DNA of 64,000 nucleotides, taken from Xenopus tropicalis. Lineage: Eukaryota; Chordata; Amphibia; Anura; Pipidae. Below, one piece after another: positions 56,344 to 61,384 of the stretch. How positions within the stretch are numbered: position 1 is the stretch's first letter; each line of letters begins with the position of its first letter. Location of the stretch: contig NC_030677.2 of assembly GCF_000004195.4 (NCBI RefSeq), positions 68,906,222 through 68,970,221 on the forward strand, given 5' to 3'. A program made the translations under genes and the position numbers. Below the pieces are notes generated by a model, which saw nothing but the letters and a program-made list of their open reading frames with translations, searched no databases and was not told where the DNA came from.

Positions 56344-59300
56344 CACATATAAAATAATGATAGAGATTACTTATTTTGGTATCCCTGGTGACAGGCTTTG
56401 TCCCTTTATTTTTTTTCAGCCTCTCCTTTTATTATTTTGTCTTTGGTATTTTGTTTTAAATGGTATTTAAAAAAACAGGACCAGCCTATTGGCAGTGACC
56501 ATAGCTCTATCTGCAAGGAGTTCTCCCCATGTCTATGTAGCTACTAATAAAACTAACCCTTGTGTGTGTCATAATGCGCAGACCTAATACTCCAGCCCCC
56601 ACTGAGGCAAGGGCTTATGTGAATTATCTTTGTCCTGCATAACATGCTGATGTTGTATAAAGAATAACACCTAAAGACATTTATTTACTTATGGATATAT
56701 CCTTAGGGCGAAGACACATGCAGCGATTAGTTGTCGCAACTTTTTAAAAAGTTGTGGCAACTAATCTTTGCAGCGAAAACTGTAACCTTTGCGGGGTAAG
56801 ACGCCACAACCGACTTTTTAAAAAGTTGGGCCGACTAATCGTCCCATGTTTTTTTGCCCTTACACTCCCCAGAATCTAAAAAAACAAAAATATTCTATTT
56901 TGAACACAAAAGAAAGAGAGGCAACACTGGTGTGGACATTGTCTTTTCCAATGTACTCAACTCCCGACTATTTAAAGTTTTTAGATAAGCTTACCAAAAT
57001 GTCTACAAAACATACACCCATTTGCTGCTTAAGATGAATAAAACAGGGACAAAGCCATTTCTGGGAGGTCCTAACTTTAATTGTTTATTCTTTCTCTAAC
57101 AACTGTCTGCAATAGAAATCAGAACTGTTTTATATCTGCATATCTGCTCACAGAAAAAGGGCAAAGACACAGCACAAACCATACACAATTAGTCACAGCA
57201 ACTTGTATAGTAACCTACGGCAATCACCACAACTGATTTTTTTAAAGTCGTTGCGACTAATCGCCCCATGTGTTTACGCCCAAACATTTCTTTTCAGCAA
57301 GATATGACATACATAAACAAATCAAACACATTTCTGGTAAAATATCACATTTAAGTGCAGATTTATCAAAGATCTAGAACAAAATTGCATTTTTACATCA
57401 GGCGTGGAGCTATTTATCAATTTTTCTTATTGGCATTTCCTTGACAAAAAGATTTGGAATCTGAAAGCAGTTCAGATCCATTCAAACCACTGAGCACATC
57501 TATGTGTTTGAAATTAAACGTTTCCACTCCACTTTGCTGCTTTTACACTGGTCTATGGGAACTTGTGCAATGCAAAAAAAAATGTTGTCTGGCAACAAAT
57601 AAAAAATTCCACAGAACAAGAAAAAAAACTGGAACATGGAACATTTGCATAACATTTCTTACTTGTGAGATAAGCTAAGAGAAAACTGAAAAATATTTTA
57701 ATTTTGATAAACCTGTCCCTTACAACTGGCAAGAAAAAAAATGCATGACAACAGGCTAAAGCCCCAAACAAACATCATTGTGCTTTTTTAAAGAGGTGCT
57801 GCAAGTTTGCATCACCAGCCCTATATAAATTTCTCCAACAAGGGAAAGAGGGCTGGTACAAATACAGTTCTTGTACAGTAACAGCAAGGCAGACAAAGGA
57901 TTTTAACTCAAATTTGTGGTTTGGGTGGGGCTTTTTAAAAGTTCCAAAATCAAAAGCCATCAAAGAATATTTGAATTATCAAGAGTTTCTTTTTTAATGA
58001 AATCTTACAGAAAATTTTCTTTTCAGGCCAACAGGATGAAGAAGACCAACAGGTTTCAATGTGCTTTTACTGATTTTGGGAGCTTCTCTGACTTCAGTAG
58101 AGGTCTGTGGGATACCACCACTTAAATCTTCACCTTCAACTGTGATTAAATACCGGTCACTTTCCAAATCATCCCCTGAATTCAACTATAGCAATAAATA
58201 CAAAACCTTATGTTATTATGTAATAGAAATACAACACTGCAAGTTAATGTTATGACATAGAGAGCATACAAAATGATGAATGCAGACTCAGAGTCTTCAA
58301 AACAGCAAAGACATGGAGGACATATTAAAATTAGCAAAAAGTAACTAGCAAATTTAGTATCAAGATACTTTCTCAGATTAACAAAGTAACAATTAGAACA
58401 CCAGGTACAATTCATTGATAAAAGAATTACTGATCAATTATTTGGCATTCATGGATGACAGACAGACTAACAGAAAGGTGCGGATACAACTATGACAATG
58501 AGTTGCCAGTGCCTGTATACTTTAGGTCATTTATGATCCTTATAGAATCTATGATGGCACACTAAATATTTTAACACGGTATTATGTTTATCTGGAGGGG
58601 GAAAGAAGCATAATGCACCAGTGGTTCTTTTTTAAAGTGATGAATTTAATTAAATGATAATTCTAAGAAATCAAATTAAATATGCTATAAAAAGGCAGTT
58701 TAGGTCAAAATGATAAGTACCTTATTTGTTTTCAAATAAACATTTTCCAGGTGTTGTCCTTTGTCATTATATAATGTTGCCTGTTAACAAAGAAAGATAG
58801 CAAAGAAAATGCTATAAGAATAAAAACACACACATAAAGGAACCCAGGTCTCAGATTTATGGTTAAATATATGCCTGTTGCCCTCTGTCATTCAAGTGGA
58901 ACACTAAATTCTGAAAGGCAATTAAGCCCCTAGACTGGCATGCTTCCCTCTCTACTATGTCCTATTAGAATGCAGTGCTCTCTGGAGGGTAATGGAAGCA
59001 CCAGCAACATAGTAAAAGGTAAGTTGTAACCCTTAAAACCCAAACCAAATAAAACACAACACACCAAAATTGAGTTGGAGACAGGCCACAGTATTATCAT
59101 TTTCCCTATAACTAGCAATACCTTTCAATTGTAATCTTTCATGGTAAAGATGAAAGATCCCTTTCATCTCTTAAAAGTTCTTTGTGGACTATAGCTTTTG
59201 GAGTATGAGACCTAAATGAATAATCCTACAAGAATGGCCAAACTTTATCTAAGCTCAGTTAAAGCCACTTTAATTGATGTCAGCTGTATAATAACTATTC

Positions 59301-60184
59301 GAGGTGAAACGGAATGTGATTGGTCAATTCTGAATATAGTCACATCCTTGATTATTAATGTTTTTGATTTGTTTCTGATTTGTTTTCAATTTCTTTGTAT
59401 AGATGGCAATTTTGCAATAAAGATGGAATAAGTTCTGACAGGATTTATCTTGATTACTTTTTATATTAAACAAAAACCTGCCATTTTGCAGAGGTGTGTA
59501 GACTTTTTCTATCCAGTGCAATACATTAATAACTCCTAACCAGCCCCTGCTTAATACCACAGCAGACTGTCTATCTAATATTTTATCCATGCCAGCCTTG
59601 TATTATCAGCCATTGGATGACTGGCTAAATGTCACCTTTCTCTTTTCTACAGTTGCAACAATACTTTGTTTTTTTTTGTTTTTTAATCTCTTGTCCTGCG
59701 CTTGTGCTCAGCCTGTTTGCCCCTCTATTTATAGCCATTTTTCCTGAGACTTGCTATCCTTCTGCTTTTACCCCATCATACTACTCCTGGACTAAACCAC
59801 TAACCATAACTCCTATTGTTCCTAAACAAACTCTATATTTCTCCTACCTGATGCTAGTTTTGATAAACTGTTTTTACACATTGCAATTCCTTGTGCCTAT
59901 TTCCAAACATTCTGACTGGACTATCAGTATATACACCTACAAATAAAGCAAATATTTACAAGTACTTATTTAAAAAGTTATAAAATAATGACAGCATTTT
60001 TTACCACTCTCCCTTCTGGTGATAGCTTTAAAATTCCATCTTGCCATGTTTTGGACTTTTTAGTCTTTTGATGAGTGTACAAAACCTTAAAAGAAAATCC
60101 AGAAATGAATTATTCTGAAAATACCATGTACTCAATTAAAAAAAACCCATAAAACATACTTACGATAAATGCCTGAGCAGCCAT
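16068..60184 (-). CDS. zgrf1: zgrf1, GRF zinc finger and SF1 helicase protein (26 coding exons)
   Basis: Spliced gene; the exons are listed separately and numbered as coding exons. The joined CDS is 5826 nt and encodes 1941 residues. Domains: DUF2439 (about 1-85), a disordered linker (about 114-1100), a conserved block before the zinc finger (1103-1187), a GRF zinc finger (C1191, H1193, C1216, C1224), and a UPF1-like SF1 helicase. Helicase motifs: Walker A GVFGAGKS 1492-1499, DECSQ 1647-1651, GDPKQL 1673-1678, RTQYRCHP at 1712, VSTVDAFQG at 1829, NVGLTRGK at 1863. A basic coiled tail ends the protein. Human ZGRF1 is a nuclear 5'-3' DNA helicase that promotes homologous recombination at blocked forks with RAD51. 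The start has A at -3 and G at +4, and an in-frame TGA 12 bases upstream. The assignment rests on my recall of the human protein and on phase closure of every intron. A small missed exon cannot be excluded. Confidence 0.95.
16361..16803. mobile_element. T2/Kolobok-like MITE in zgrf1 intron 25
   Basis: TTTAA at both ends (TTTAAAGGGTTTATTCACC and CCCCCCCTTTAA). The interior has typical frog MITE text: atggccaattcttag, ggcccctctcctattc-like text, and ttgctagggtaatttggacc. Non-coding. Confidence 0.85.
17410..17440. repeat. (TA)n microsatellite
   Basis: Uninterrupted TA dinucleotides. A second TA tract lies at 18575-18600, at the other side of the fold-back element. Confidence 0.9.
17517..18576. 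mobile_element. Fold-back element with about 331-bp inverted arms, zgrf1 intron 25
   Basis: Left arm 17517-17847 and right arm 18246-18576 are almost perfect reverse complements, with a few substitutions and a 1-base indel in an A run. The spacer is 398 bp. The arms contain cagttcaccagttg, gagaaaggctgaggttcagc and gaaacgtcag. No open frame for a transposase. In a zgrf1 transcript this would fold into a very long hairpin. Confidence 0.9.
18606..18786 (+). pseudogene. Possible retroelement ORF fragment
   Basis: One frame stays open for about 60 codons and reads HCQRLSHHIPDFPSIEEKR then LRILLGEEA, AAQYITDCHRLRE. The pattern HC-P-...-LLGE-...-AA-x-(Y/F)-x-x-x-CH-x-LR resembles the C-terminus of fish and frog retroelement proteins as I recall them. 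It runs into an AG microsatellite. Confidence 0.4.
18781..18820. repeat. (AG)n microsatellite
   Basis: About 20 AG dinucleotides. Confidence 0.9.
19053..19317 (-). CDS. zgrf1: zgrf1 coding exon 25 (motifs V and VI)
   Basis: Encodes residues 1809-1896 and one base of 1897. It carries motif V, VQVSTVDAFQGAEKEIIILS, and motif VI, RMNVGLTRGKRHLLI, with the arginine finger. It ends LWEHVIHHCE. The acceptor is TTTCAG, the donor is GTAAGT, phase 0 in and 1 out. Near-identical to the human text. Confidence 0.96.
19605..19671. mobile_element. Short GGGTGAAGACAC palindromic MITE
   Basis: Ends GGGTGAAGACAC and GTGTCTTCACC, with tagtagcagctac inside. Related to 56706-56859 and 57159-57281. A hAT element directly adjoins it. 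Confidence 0.65.
19674..19980 (+). mobile_element. hAT-like miniature element, complete copy
   Basis: Starts CAGTGCTTCCCCAACC and ends GGGGACCCCTG, hAT/Charlie-type inverted ends. The body is shared with 1-175 and 42492-42783. No clear 8-bp target duplication. Confidence 0.8.
20576..20666. mobile_element. GGGATGCACCGAA MITE, short copy
   Basis: Ends GGGATGCACCGAA and TTCGGTGCATCCC, flanked by TA. Internal tgtgattttaaggattcagt is shared with 30088-30333. Confidence 0.8.
21621..22042. mobile_element. T2-like MITE built of nested palindromes, zgrf1 intron 24
   Basis: TTAA at both ends (TTAAAGGGAAA, TTTCCTTTAA). Each end carries its own hairpin of AAAGTCACTTGGGGGTGCC and its complement. Further in are matched CCCCGGGCTGGTGC blocks, and the centre is a third palindrome (GTAGAGTGAAAAGCCGA). 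It contains a perfect NRF1 site GCGCATGCGC at 21807-21816. Confidence 0.85.
23465..23599 (-). CDS. zgrf1: zgrf1 coding exon 24
   Basis: Encodes residues 1764-1808, including KLIQSLIASGIEGSMIGVIT and LYKSQMYK. This is the second RecA-like lobe. The acceptor is TTGTTTAG; the donor GTTTGT is slightly atypical. Both ends are phase 0. The following 4.1-kb intron carries several MITEs. Confidence 0.95.
23786..23962 (-). CDS. zgrf1: zgrf1 coding exon 23 (motif IV)
   Basis: Encodes residues 1705-1763. It contains LRTQYRCHPAICSIAN; the Q-Y-R core of motif IV contacts ATP across the two RecA lobes. It ends LCFYNVNGTEQ. The acceptor is CTTTCAG, the donor is GTATGG, both ends phase 0. Confidence 0.96.
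24274..24397 (-). CDS. zgrf1: zgrf1 coding exon 22 (motif III, GDPKQL)
   Basis: Encodes residues 1663-1704. It contains CEKLILVGDPKQLSPTIQGS, the motif that links ATP hydrolysis to DNA binding, then GLEQTLFSRLCLM. The acceptor is TTTTAG, the donor is GTACGT, phase 2 in and 0 out. Confidence 0.96.
24838..24965 (-). CDS. zgrf1: zgrf1 coding exon 21 (motif II, DECSQ box)
   Basis: Encodes residues 1621-1662 and two bases of 1663. It reads VRVVGATCAACPFACMSNLK then FPVVVLDECSQMTEPASMLP. D1647-E1648 form the Walker B box that coordinates magnesium and activates water for ATP hydrolysis; DECSQ is typical of UPF1-like helicases. The donor is GTAATA, phase 0 in and 2 out. Confidence 0.96.
25529..25705 (-). 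mobile_element. CR1 LINE 3' fragment, zgrf1 intron 20
   Basis: Begins with the CR1-type 3' tail (agttacatagttaagttggg) and tgaaaaaagaccatcaagtt, as in the copy at 50637. It continues with ttagtatcacaatagccttg, shared with the copy at 41700. Confidence 0.8.
26961..27108 (-). CDS. zgrf1: zgrf1 coding exon 20
   Basis: Encodes residues 1571-1620, from SLHAGSENENEQIKELLALL to RKSIEQHKLGTNKALLGQ. It is the helical insertion before motif II, very like the human sequence. The acceptor is TTAACAG, the donor is GTACGT, phase 2 in and 0 out. Confidence 0.95.
27483..27897. mobile_element. T2-like MITE in zgrf1 intron 19
   Basis: Ends TTAAAGGAAGAGTAACACC and GGTGTTACTGTTCCTTTAA, TTAA-flanked. Internal inverted text includes ccagtgcagggca and gtttatataaa. 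It fills half of an 822-base intron. Confidence 0.88.
27931..28008 (-). CDS. zgrf1: zgrf1 coding exon 19
   Basis: Encodes residues 1545-1570 and two bases of 1571 (GLLDLGFSQFVRVGSIRKIA then KPILPF). It matches the human helicase between motifs Ia and II. The acceptor is ATGACAG, the donor is GTAAGC, phase 2 in and out. A 415-bp MITE ends 33 bases from the donor. Confidence 0.94.
28471..28785. mobile_element. CAGGTATGGGA-family MITE, complete copy
   Basis: CAGGTATGGGATCC to GGTCCCATACCTG, flanked by TA (gTA / TAc). Internal cttatccagaaa and ttacggaaaggccatctccc. Confidence 0.88.
29000..29816. mobile_element. 817-bp T2-like MITE with promoter-type sites, zgrf1 intron 18
   Basis: TTTAA at both ends, inverted termini TTTAAAGGAGAAGGAAAGGC and GCCTTTCCTTCTCCTTTAAA (the latter with a small interruption). 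The interior is CpG-rich and holds YY1 (GCCGCCATCTTG, 29339-29350), X-box (GTCACCATAGCAAC, 29492-29505), inverted CCAAT (29518-29522), GC box (29537-29542) and NRF1 (GCGCATGCGC, 29604-29613). A second repeat is nested at 29155-29334. No coding. Confidence 0.85.
29155..29334. repeat. Dispersed GC-rich repeat, copy 2, nested in MITE
   Basis: Begins GGGCCGGATTTGT and ends ACAAATCCGCGCC, an inverted pair. The interior matches 655-832 (ccccattgctccgtatg, cctaggcccgggcct). Confidence 0.7.
30088..30333. mobile_element. GGGATGCACCGAA MITE, longer copy
   Basis: Begins agatgcaccggatcca and ends near gtacatccc. Contains atttgcatatgcaaat and cacatgattttaaggatt. Confidence 0.7.
31921..32110. mobile_element. 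CAGGTATGGGA-family MITE fragment
   Basis: Contains ctgtggttttccgaataatt, caataggattgttttggct and tcttagttaagataaagtac in family order; ends are missing. Confidence 0.55.
33690..34260. mobile_element. Nested inverted-repeat elements, zgrf1 intron 18
   Basis: The left block (cttgggcacatggagc, ttgcaccgcttttttcagcc) is the reverse complement of the right block (gctgaaagaagcggtgcaaa, ccatgtgcccaag). A diverged third copy ends in gtgtacccaggcccc. Inside are a hairpin at 33829-33895 and a GGGATGCACC MITE beginning at 33926. It ends 40 bases from exon 18. Confidence 0.7.
34300..34459 (-). CDS. zgrf1: zgrf1 coding exon 18 (Walker A, motif Ia)
   Basis: Encodes residues 1492-1544 and two bases of 1545. 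It opens with GVFGAGKSYLLSVVVLF, where K1498 is the ATP-phosphate-binding lysine. It also carries motif Ia, ILISSSTNVAVDRVLL. The acceptor is ACTTGCAG, the donor is GTATGT, phase 1 in and 2 out. The following intron, 6.3 kb, is the longest in the gene and is rich in MITEs. Confidence 0.96.
35072..35319 (-). CDS. zgrf1: zgrf1 coding exon 17 (start of helicase domain)
   Basis: Encodes residues 1409-1491 and one base of 1492. It contains RLNEDQATALMQIAQMM, the Q-motif-like start of a UPF1-type SF1 helicase, and ends PPITVIH just before Walker A. The acceptor is CTTTTTCAG, the donor is GTAACA, phase 2 in and 1 out. Confidence 0.95.
35975..36070 (-). repeat. Possible dispersed repeat fragment
   Basis: tcaagtcaagtttattgtca and tacaatgtataatgaaat resemble a widespread vertebrate repeat tail. 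Short and uncertain. Confidence 0.35.
36968..37082 (-). CDS. zgrf1: zgrf1 coding exon 16
   Basis: Encodes residues 1371-1408 and two bases of 1409. It reads TLVHAVLVCNASTELTSLRN then LNPSTLPIMPHLLK, matching the human segment just before the helicase domain. The acceptor is GTCTGTAG, the donor is GTAAGT, phase 1 in and 2 out. Too short to show as a long open frame. Confidence 0.94.
38245..38722. mobile_element. Harbinger-type palindromic MITE with TTA duplication, zgrf1 intron 15
   Basis: Ends GGGGCACATTTACTA and TAGTAAATGTGCCCC, flanked on both sides by TTA (38242-38244, 38723-38725). Interior of repeated cgactttttcg and cgacgacgaaaa blocks. TTA duplication and G-rich ends fit PIF/Harbinger MITEs. 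Confidence 0.85.
39215..39626. mobile_element. T2-like MITE in zgrf1 intron 15
   Basis: TTTAA-flanked, with termini TTTAAAGGAGAAGGAAAGGC and CCTTTCCTTCTCCTTTAA, the same ends as 29000-29816 but a different interior. Confidence 0.88.
39774..39920 (-). CDS. zgrf1: zgrf1 coding exon 15
   Basis: Encodes residues 1322-1370 and one base of 1371. It begins DDLWVVSKTIDFEPVDTF and later has PLKGYSPSNWPSN; human ZGRF1 has nearly the same text. The donor is a perfect GTAAGT inside an open frame. Reading through it adds a C-x-x-H-like run that is an artefact. The acceptor is CTAAAG, phase 1 in and 1 out. Confidence 0.95.
40013..40152 (-). CDS. zgrf1: zgrf1 coding exon 14
   Basis: Encodes residues 1275-1321 and one base of 1322. 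It includes KVSGFQNKSFGKFKKIINAN and KTKLYLKLNRKENS. The acceptor is ATTTTAG, the donor is GTAATT, phase 2 in and 1 out. It links the GRF finger to the region before the helicase domain. Confidence 0.9.
40895..41091 (-). CDS. zgrf1: zgrf1 coding exon 13 (second half of GRF zinc finger)
   Basis: Encodes residues 1210-1274 and two bases of 1275. It opens with GRFFYTCDAP, the sequence that names the GRF finger, and supplies C1216 and C1224, followed by KFFKWLNE. GRF fingers bind single-stranded DNA in proteins such as APE2, TOP3A and NEIL3. The acceptor is TTTTTTAG, the donor is GTATGC, phase 0 in and 2 out. The 2-kb intron that splits the finger holds a stack of mobile elements. Confidence 0.95.
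41492..41696. mobile_element. Harbinger-type MITE, left part, in T2-like remnant
   Basis: GGGGCTGATTTACTAA and then cgaacattttgcgactttt, like 38245-38722. It sits just inside a lone T2-like end (CTTAAAGGAGCAG at 41434) and is cut short by CR1 sequence. Confidence 0.7.
41697..42340 (-). mobile_element. Decayed CR1 LINE fragment, zgrf1 intron 12
   Basis: Shares long stretches with 50640-51560 (actggagcccaaaactg, catcccttgagtcaatgcc, atagttttgcacaatttagt, aataaacaagttaaaaagca) but carries many indels and stops. Non-functional. Confidence 0.85.
42492..42783 (+). mobile_element. hAT-like miniature element with perfect 8-bp duplication
   Basis: CAGTGATCCCCATCC to GGTTGGGGACCCCAG, flanked by GTTTAGAA on both sides (42484-42491, 42784-42791). 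The 8-bp duplication fixes the family as hAT. Confidence 0.92.
43047..43231 (-). CDS. zgrf1: zgrf1 coding exon 12 (first half of GRF zinc finger)
   Basis: Encodes residues 1148-1209. It starts EHLNIMMFELSQRLYKALS, close to the human block, and ends with the first part of the GRF finger: PLCLHQQPAKLVMVKKEGPN then K. C1191 and H1193 are the first two zinc ligands. The acceptor is CATACAG, the donor is GTAATA, phase 1 in and 0 out. Confidence 0.95.
43526..43552. repeat. (TA)n microsatellite, intron 11
   Basis: About 13 TA dinucleotides. Confidence 0.85.
43984..44119 (-). CDS. zgrf1: zgrf1 coding exon 11
   Basis: Encodes residues 1103-1147 and one base of 1148. It begins ISCELHFPSRETVQ and ends YKHVFTAALT. 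This is the start of the conserved block just before the GRF finger; human ZGRF1 has a matching FELHFP run. The acceptor is TCTCTAG, the donor is GTATAA, phase 0 in and 1 out. Confidence 0.9.
44856..45439 (-). CDS. zgrf1: zgrf1 coding exon 10
   Basis: Encodes residues 908-1102, rich in S, N and K. Near its end it has LVQHGLHTKRHPTISIAQLN. The acceptor is GCATTAG, phase 1. Two donors are in phase 0: GTAAAG after base 44856 (used here) and GTGTGT after base 44850, which would add Val-Lys. Reading past both gives a stop about 40 bases on. The upstream M in the open frame (45494) is intronic and not a start. Confidence 0.85.
45565..45676 (-). CDS. zgrf1: zgrf1 coding exon 9
   Basis: Encodes residues 871-907 and one base of 908, with PDLTIVQEKPDIDRPFSWHE and a following LKELKDTQ. 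The acceptor is ATTTTAG, the donor is GTAAGA, phase 0 in and 1 out. A 125-base intron separates it from exon 10. No recognised domain. Confidence 0.83.
46180..46283 (-). CDS. zgrf1: zgrf1 coding exon 8 (weak donor)
   Basis: Encodes residues 836-870, with AVPFKAFALPQWDGG and DCDWDLSQWPSRETIK. The acceptor is TTTCCAG. The only donor in phase is AAG|GTTTTT, which lacks the usual A at +3 and G at +5. The next GT downstream gives the wrong phase. The exon could therefore be spliced inefficiently or skipped; skipping would remove 104 nt and shift the frame. Confidence 0.72.
46649..46745 (-). CDS. zgrf1: zgrf1 coding exon 7
   Basis: Encodes residues 804-835 and one base of 836, beginning LSAKSLEEELFVEDFPAKP. 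It is acidic and apparently unstructured. The acceptor is TTTACAG, the donor is GTAATT, phase 0 in and 1 out. The phase fits both neighbours. Confidence 0.78.
48705..48980. mobile_element. CAGGTATGGGA-family MITE, worn right end, intron 6
   Basis: Starts CAGGTATGGTATCCCTTATC after TA; contains ctctgtaataataaaac; the right end is degraded. The rest of intron 6 (46746-48700) shows nothing I recognise, apart from a local duplication of attactgtttgac near 48288 and 48366. Confidence 0.75.
49119..49270 (-). CDS. zgrf1: zgrf1 coding exon 6
   Basis: Encodes residues 753-803, from the split codon G|AA through EDHHKTMHDDF to PEPVPPKL. The acceptor is TATTCTAG, the donor is GTAAAT, phase 1 in and 0 out. 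It lies in the disordered middle of the protein and carries no recognised domain. The call rests on splice sites, phase and coding character. The 5-kb intron before it is full of mobile DNA and could hide another small exon. Confidence 0.8.
50637..51665 (-). mobile_element. CR1 LINE, 5'-truncated, with partial reverse transcriptase
   Basis: The minus-strand frame (about 51660 to 50760) encodes the second half of a CR1-type reverse transcriptase: VSGVPQGSVLGPLLFNLFIN, the catalytic SIFADDTKLC box, then VRPHLEYAVQFWAPVLKKDI and LFSLEKRRLRGDMITLYKYI. The 5' part is missing, as usual for CR1. The 3' end is the tail seen as gttacatagttacatag on the plus strand. The frame is open for 300 codons, so the insertion is fairly young, but it is not an autonomous copy. 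Confidence 0.92.
52480..53523. mobile_element. Large palindromic fold-back element between 19-bp direct repeats, zgrf1 intron 5
   Basis: Arms 52625-53070 and 53084-53529 are 446 bp each, nearly perfect reverse complements, with a 13-base loop (tgaaagtgaaagg). The direct repeat CATACACATTGACTAATCA lies at 52461-52479 and 53524-53542. About 145 bases between the left direct repeat and the left arm are not palindromic. The arms contain cctgaggaag, gcacgcgaaacgcgtt and gatctacatgttc. No open frame of note. Confidence 0.9.
54308..56225 (-). CDS. zgrf1: zgrf1 coding exon 5 (1.9-kb exon, disordered region)
   Basis: A 1918-nt open exon encodes residues 114-752 and one base of codon 753. The sequence is rich in S, T, E, D, N and Q, with no predicted fold, typical of the unstructured middle of ZGRF1. 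Short motifs stand out in it: GFQGPR at the start, FRSRSQILALLKS (about 231-243), KKSRWDAYLEHSPPSDSED (about 306-324) and acidic SDDEDSQ. The acceptor is TTTTTTTCAG. The donor GTCAGA is weaker than consensus but is the only one that fits the phase of exon 6. A (TA)n tract lies about 70 bases upstream of the acceptor. Human ZGRF1 also has one very large exon here. Confidence 0.92.
56285..56338. repeat. (TA)n microsatellite near exon 5 acceptor
   Basis: A GTAT-type start merges into about 20 TA units, 60-110 bases upstream of the exon 5 acceptor on the minus strand. Confidence 0.9.
56706..56859. mobile_element. GGGCGAAGACAC palindromic MITE with TTA duplication
   Basis: Begins GGGCGAAGACACATG, ends with CCCATGTTTTTTTGCCC, flanked by TTA both sides. 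Interior inverted gcaactttttaaaaagttg. Confidence 0.75.
57159..57281. mobile_element. GGGCGAAGACAC palindromic MITE, second copy
   Basis: Begins GGGCAAAGACAC and ends gactaatcgccccatgtg with tttacgccc. About 300 bases from the first copy, in the same intron. Confidence 0.7.
58009..58185 (-). CDS. zgrf1: zgrf1 coding exon 4 (end of DUF2439)
   Basis: Encodes residues 55-113. It opens with LNSGDDLESDRYLITVE, which closely matches the end of the human DUF2439 domain, and ends with GLKRKFS. Joined to exon 5 it restores the conserved motif KRKFSGFQGPR. The acceptor is CTATAG, the donor is GTAAGA, phase 0. Reading on through the donor would add VRFH before a stop, so the splice is required. Confidence 0.93.
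58721..58780 (-). CDS. zgrf1: zgrf1 coding exon 3 (DUF2439)
   Basis: Encodes residues 35-54 (ATLYNDKGQHLENVYLKTNK). It continues the DUF2439 fold: the human protein has a similar A-x-L-Y-D-D-K-G run. The acceptor is AACAG, the donor is GTACTT, and both ends are phase 0. Intron 2 upstream (58781-60004) holds nothing I recognise. Confidence 0.92.
60005..60085 (-). CDS. zgrf1: zgrf1 coding exon 2 (DUF2439)
   Basis: Encodes residues 8-34, starting VLYTHQKTKKSKTWQDG. This is the most conserved part of the DUF2439 domain shared by ZGRF1, yeast Mte1 and fission yeast Dbl2, all recombination factors that act with DNA helicases. The acceptor is a T-rich tract ending in AAG, the donor is GTAAAA, and both ends are phase 0. 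Confidence 0.93.
60164..60184 (-). CDS. zgrf1: zgrf1 coding exon 1 (start codon)
   Basis: Encodes residues 1-7 (MAAQAFI). ATG lies at 60184-60182 in a good Kozak context (aaacATGG), with an in-frame TGA at 60196-60194. The donor is GTAAGT, phase 0. Only 78 bases of intron separate it from exon 2. It begins the DUF2439 domain, whose human start is very similar (M-x-x-Q-x-F-I-V-L-Y-T-H-Q-K). Confidence 0.93.
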
Positions 60185-60229
60185 GTTTGTATCTCAGAGC
60201 TGTTTTTTTTAAGTATTTGAAGCACCTAC

Positions 60230-61250
60230 AATCATATGAAGACAGCAATTTTGTTAGCTCACAAATCATATTCTATTGAACATGGATAGCATTAAAAGTT
60301 GTCTGATGCAATTTCTTTAGAATGTTCTTATGCTTGCCACAATTAGGGTCATTTACATACACAAGAGGAGTAAGCAATTTTGGATGGAGTTTGCTGTGGG
60401 GTTTTTTAATCACAATGTGGTGTTTATTTTCCCCCACAATCCTAATGCAATAACACTTGCATTTGTGATTCAAATCCAATCAGGTTAAATATTAGGCATT
60501 ATATAATTTCCAGCACTCAGCATAAAAATGATCAAATCTGTACAAGATTCTTTAGGCAGAAATCCACTGTGCATATTGATGCAGGCCACAGTGGAAACTT
60601 TTAAAATTTCCCCAACTTTAAAGTAGCAGTAAGTCCAGGGTTCCCCTGCATCAACTGAATTTGTACATGGTTCAGGAAAAGAGGCAGGATGGACACATGG
60701 GTGCTATGCAAACTAACTATAGGGATGTATAAGGAGTGACTGCATGTATTTAAGGGTGACCTCTACTTTTGTTGTAAATCAGCCCAAATGTGTTAATGCG
60801 TGTTACTGTTTTCTTTATGAATATGTAAGTGGGAATAGGATTTTATTAAGGGTAAACTGTTACAATCCTATTTGCACTTACCAAAACTTCCACAAGATGG
60901 CTCCTATACCATTTTCAGTGTGTCTATTCTTAGCATATGTAAACAGTTGGCACTAATTATTGATATTAACATGTATTTATAAAATGCCAACAAATTCTGC
61001 ACTGTTGTACAATTATAGGGTGTATAAATTTAACACACAAAAACAACTAATAACCAATATAAGAGCTAAATACATTCTGTTGGGCTTATATAGAAAAGGT
61101 ACATAAACAATATCTGAACTTCCAGGATTGTATTTTTTTTTTTTTACACAGACATATCTGATTACACATTGAATGGAAACCATGATAATCTGTCTCTGCT
61201 CACAGAACCATTTTTCCTCACTTAGGGACTTACTTCTGAAAAGTGGCCAC
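60230..61250. other. zgrf1 5' region, likely first intron, nothing recognised
   Basis: AT-rich, no coding. Expected to be intron between a 5' UTR exon near 62.44 kb and coding exon 1. Confidence 0.4.
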
Positions 61251-61252
61251 AT

Positions 61253-61330
61253 TTACACCTGGGCAATAACCCACAACAACCAATCAAATGTTAAATTTTA
61301 TTGTTCTGCCTACAGGTGGCTAAAAGTCTG
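61253..61330. repeat. CCTGGGCAATAACCC/CCAATCA repeat fragment
   Basis: acctgggcaataacccacaa and ccaatcaaatg resemble the fragment at 4775-4870. Confidence 0.5.
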
Positions 61331-61384
61331 TGACCCCCCACAGTAGTTTTTCTCACTTTTAACTTTTTTGTTTCTCCACAACAA

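Noticed and set aside
56226..56348. IYIYIY run upstream of exon 5 in the same frame
   Set aside because: Translation of the TA microsatellite in intron 4; exon 4 joins at 56225.
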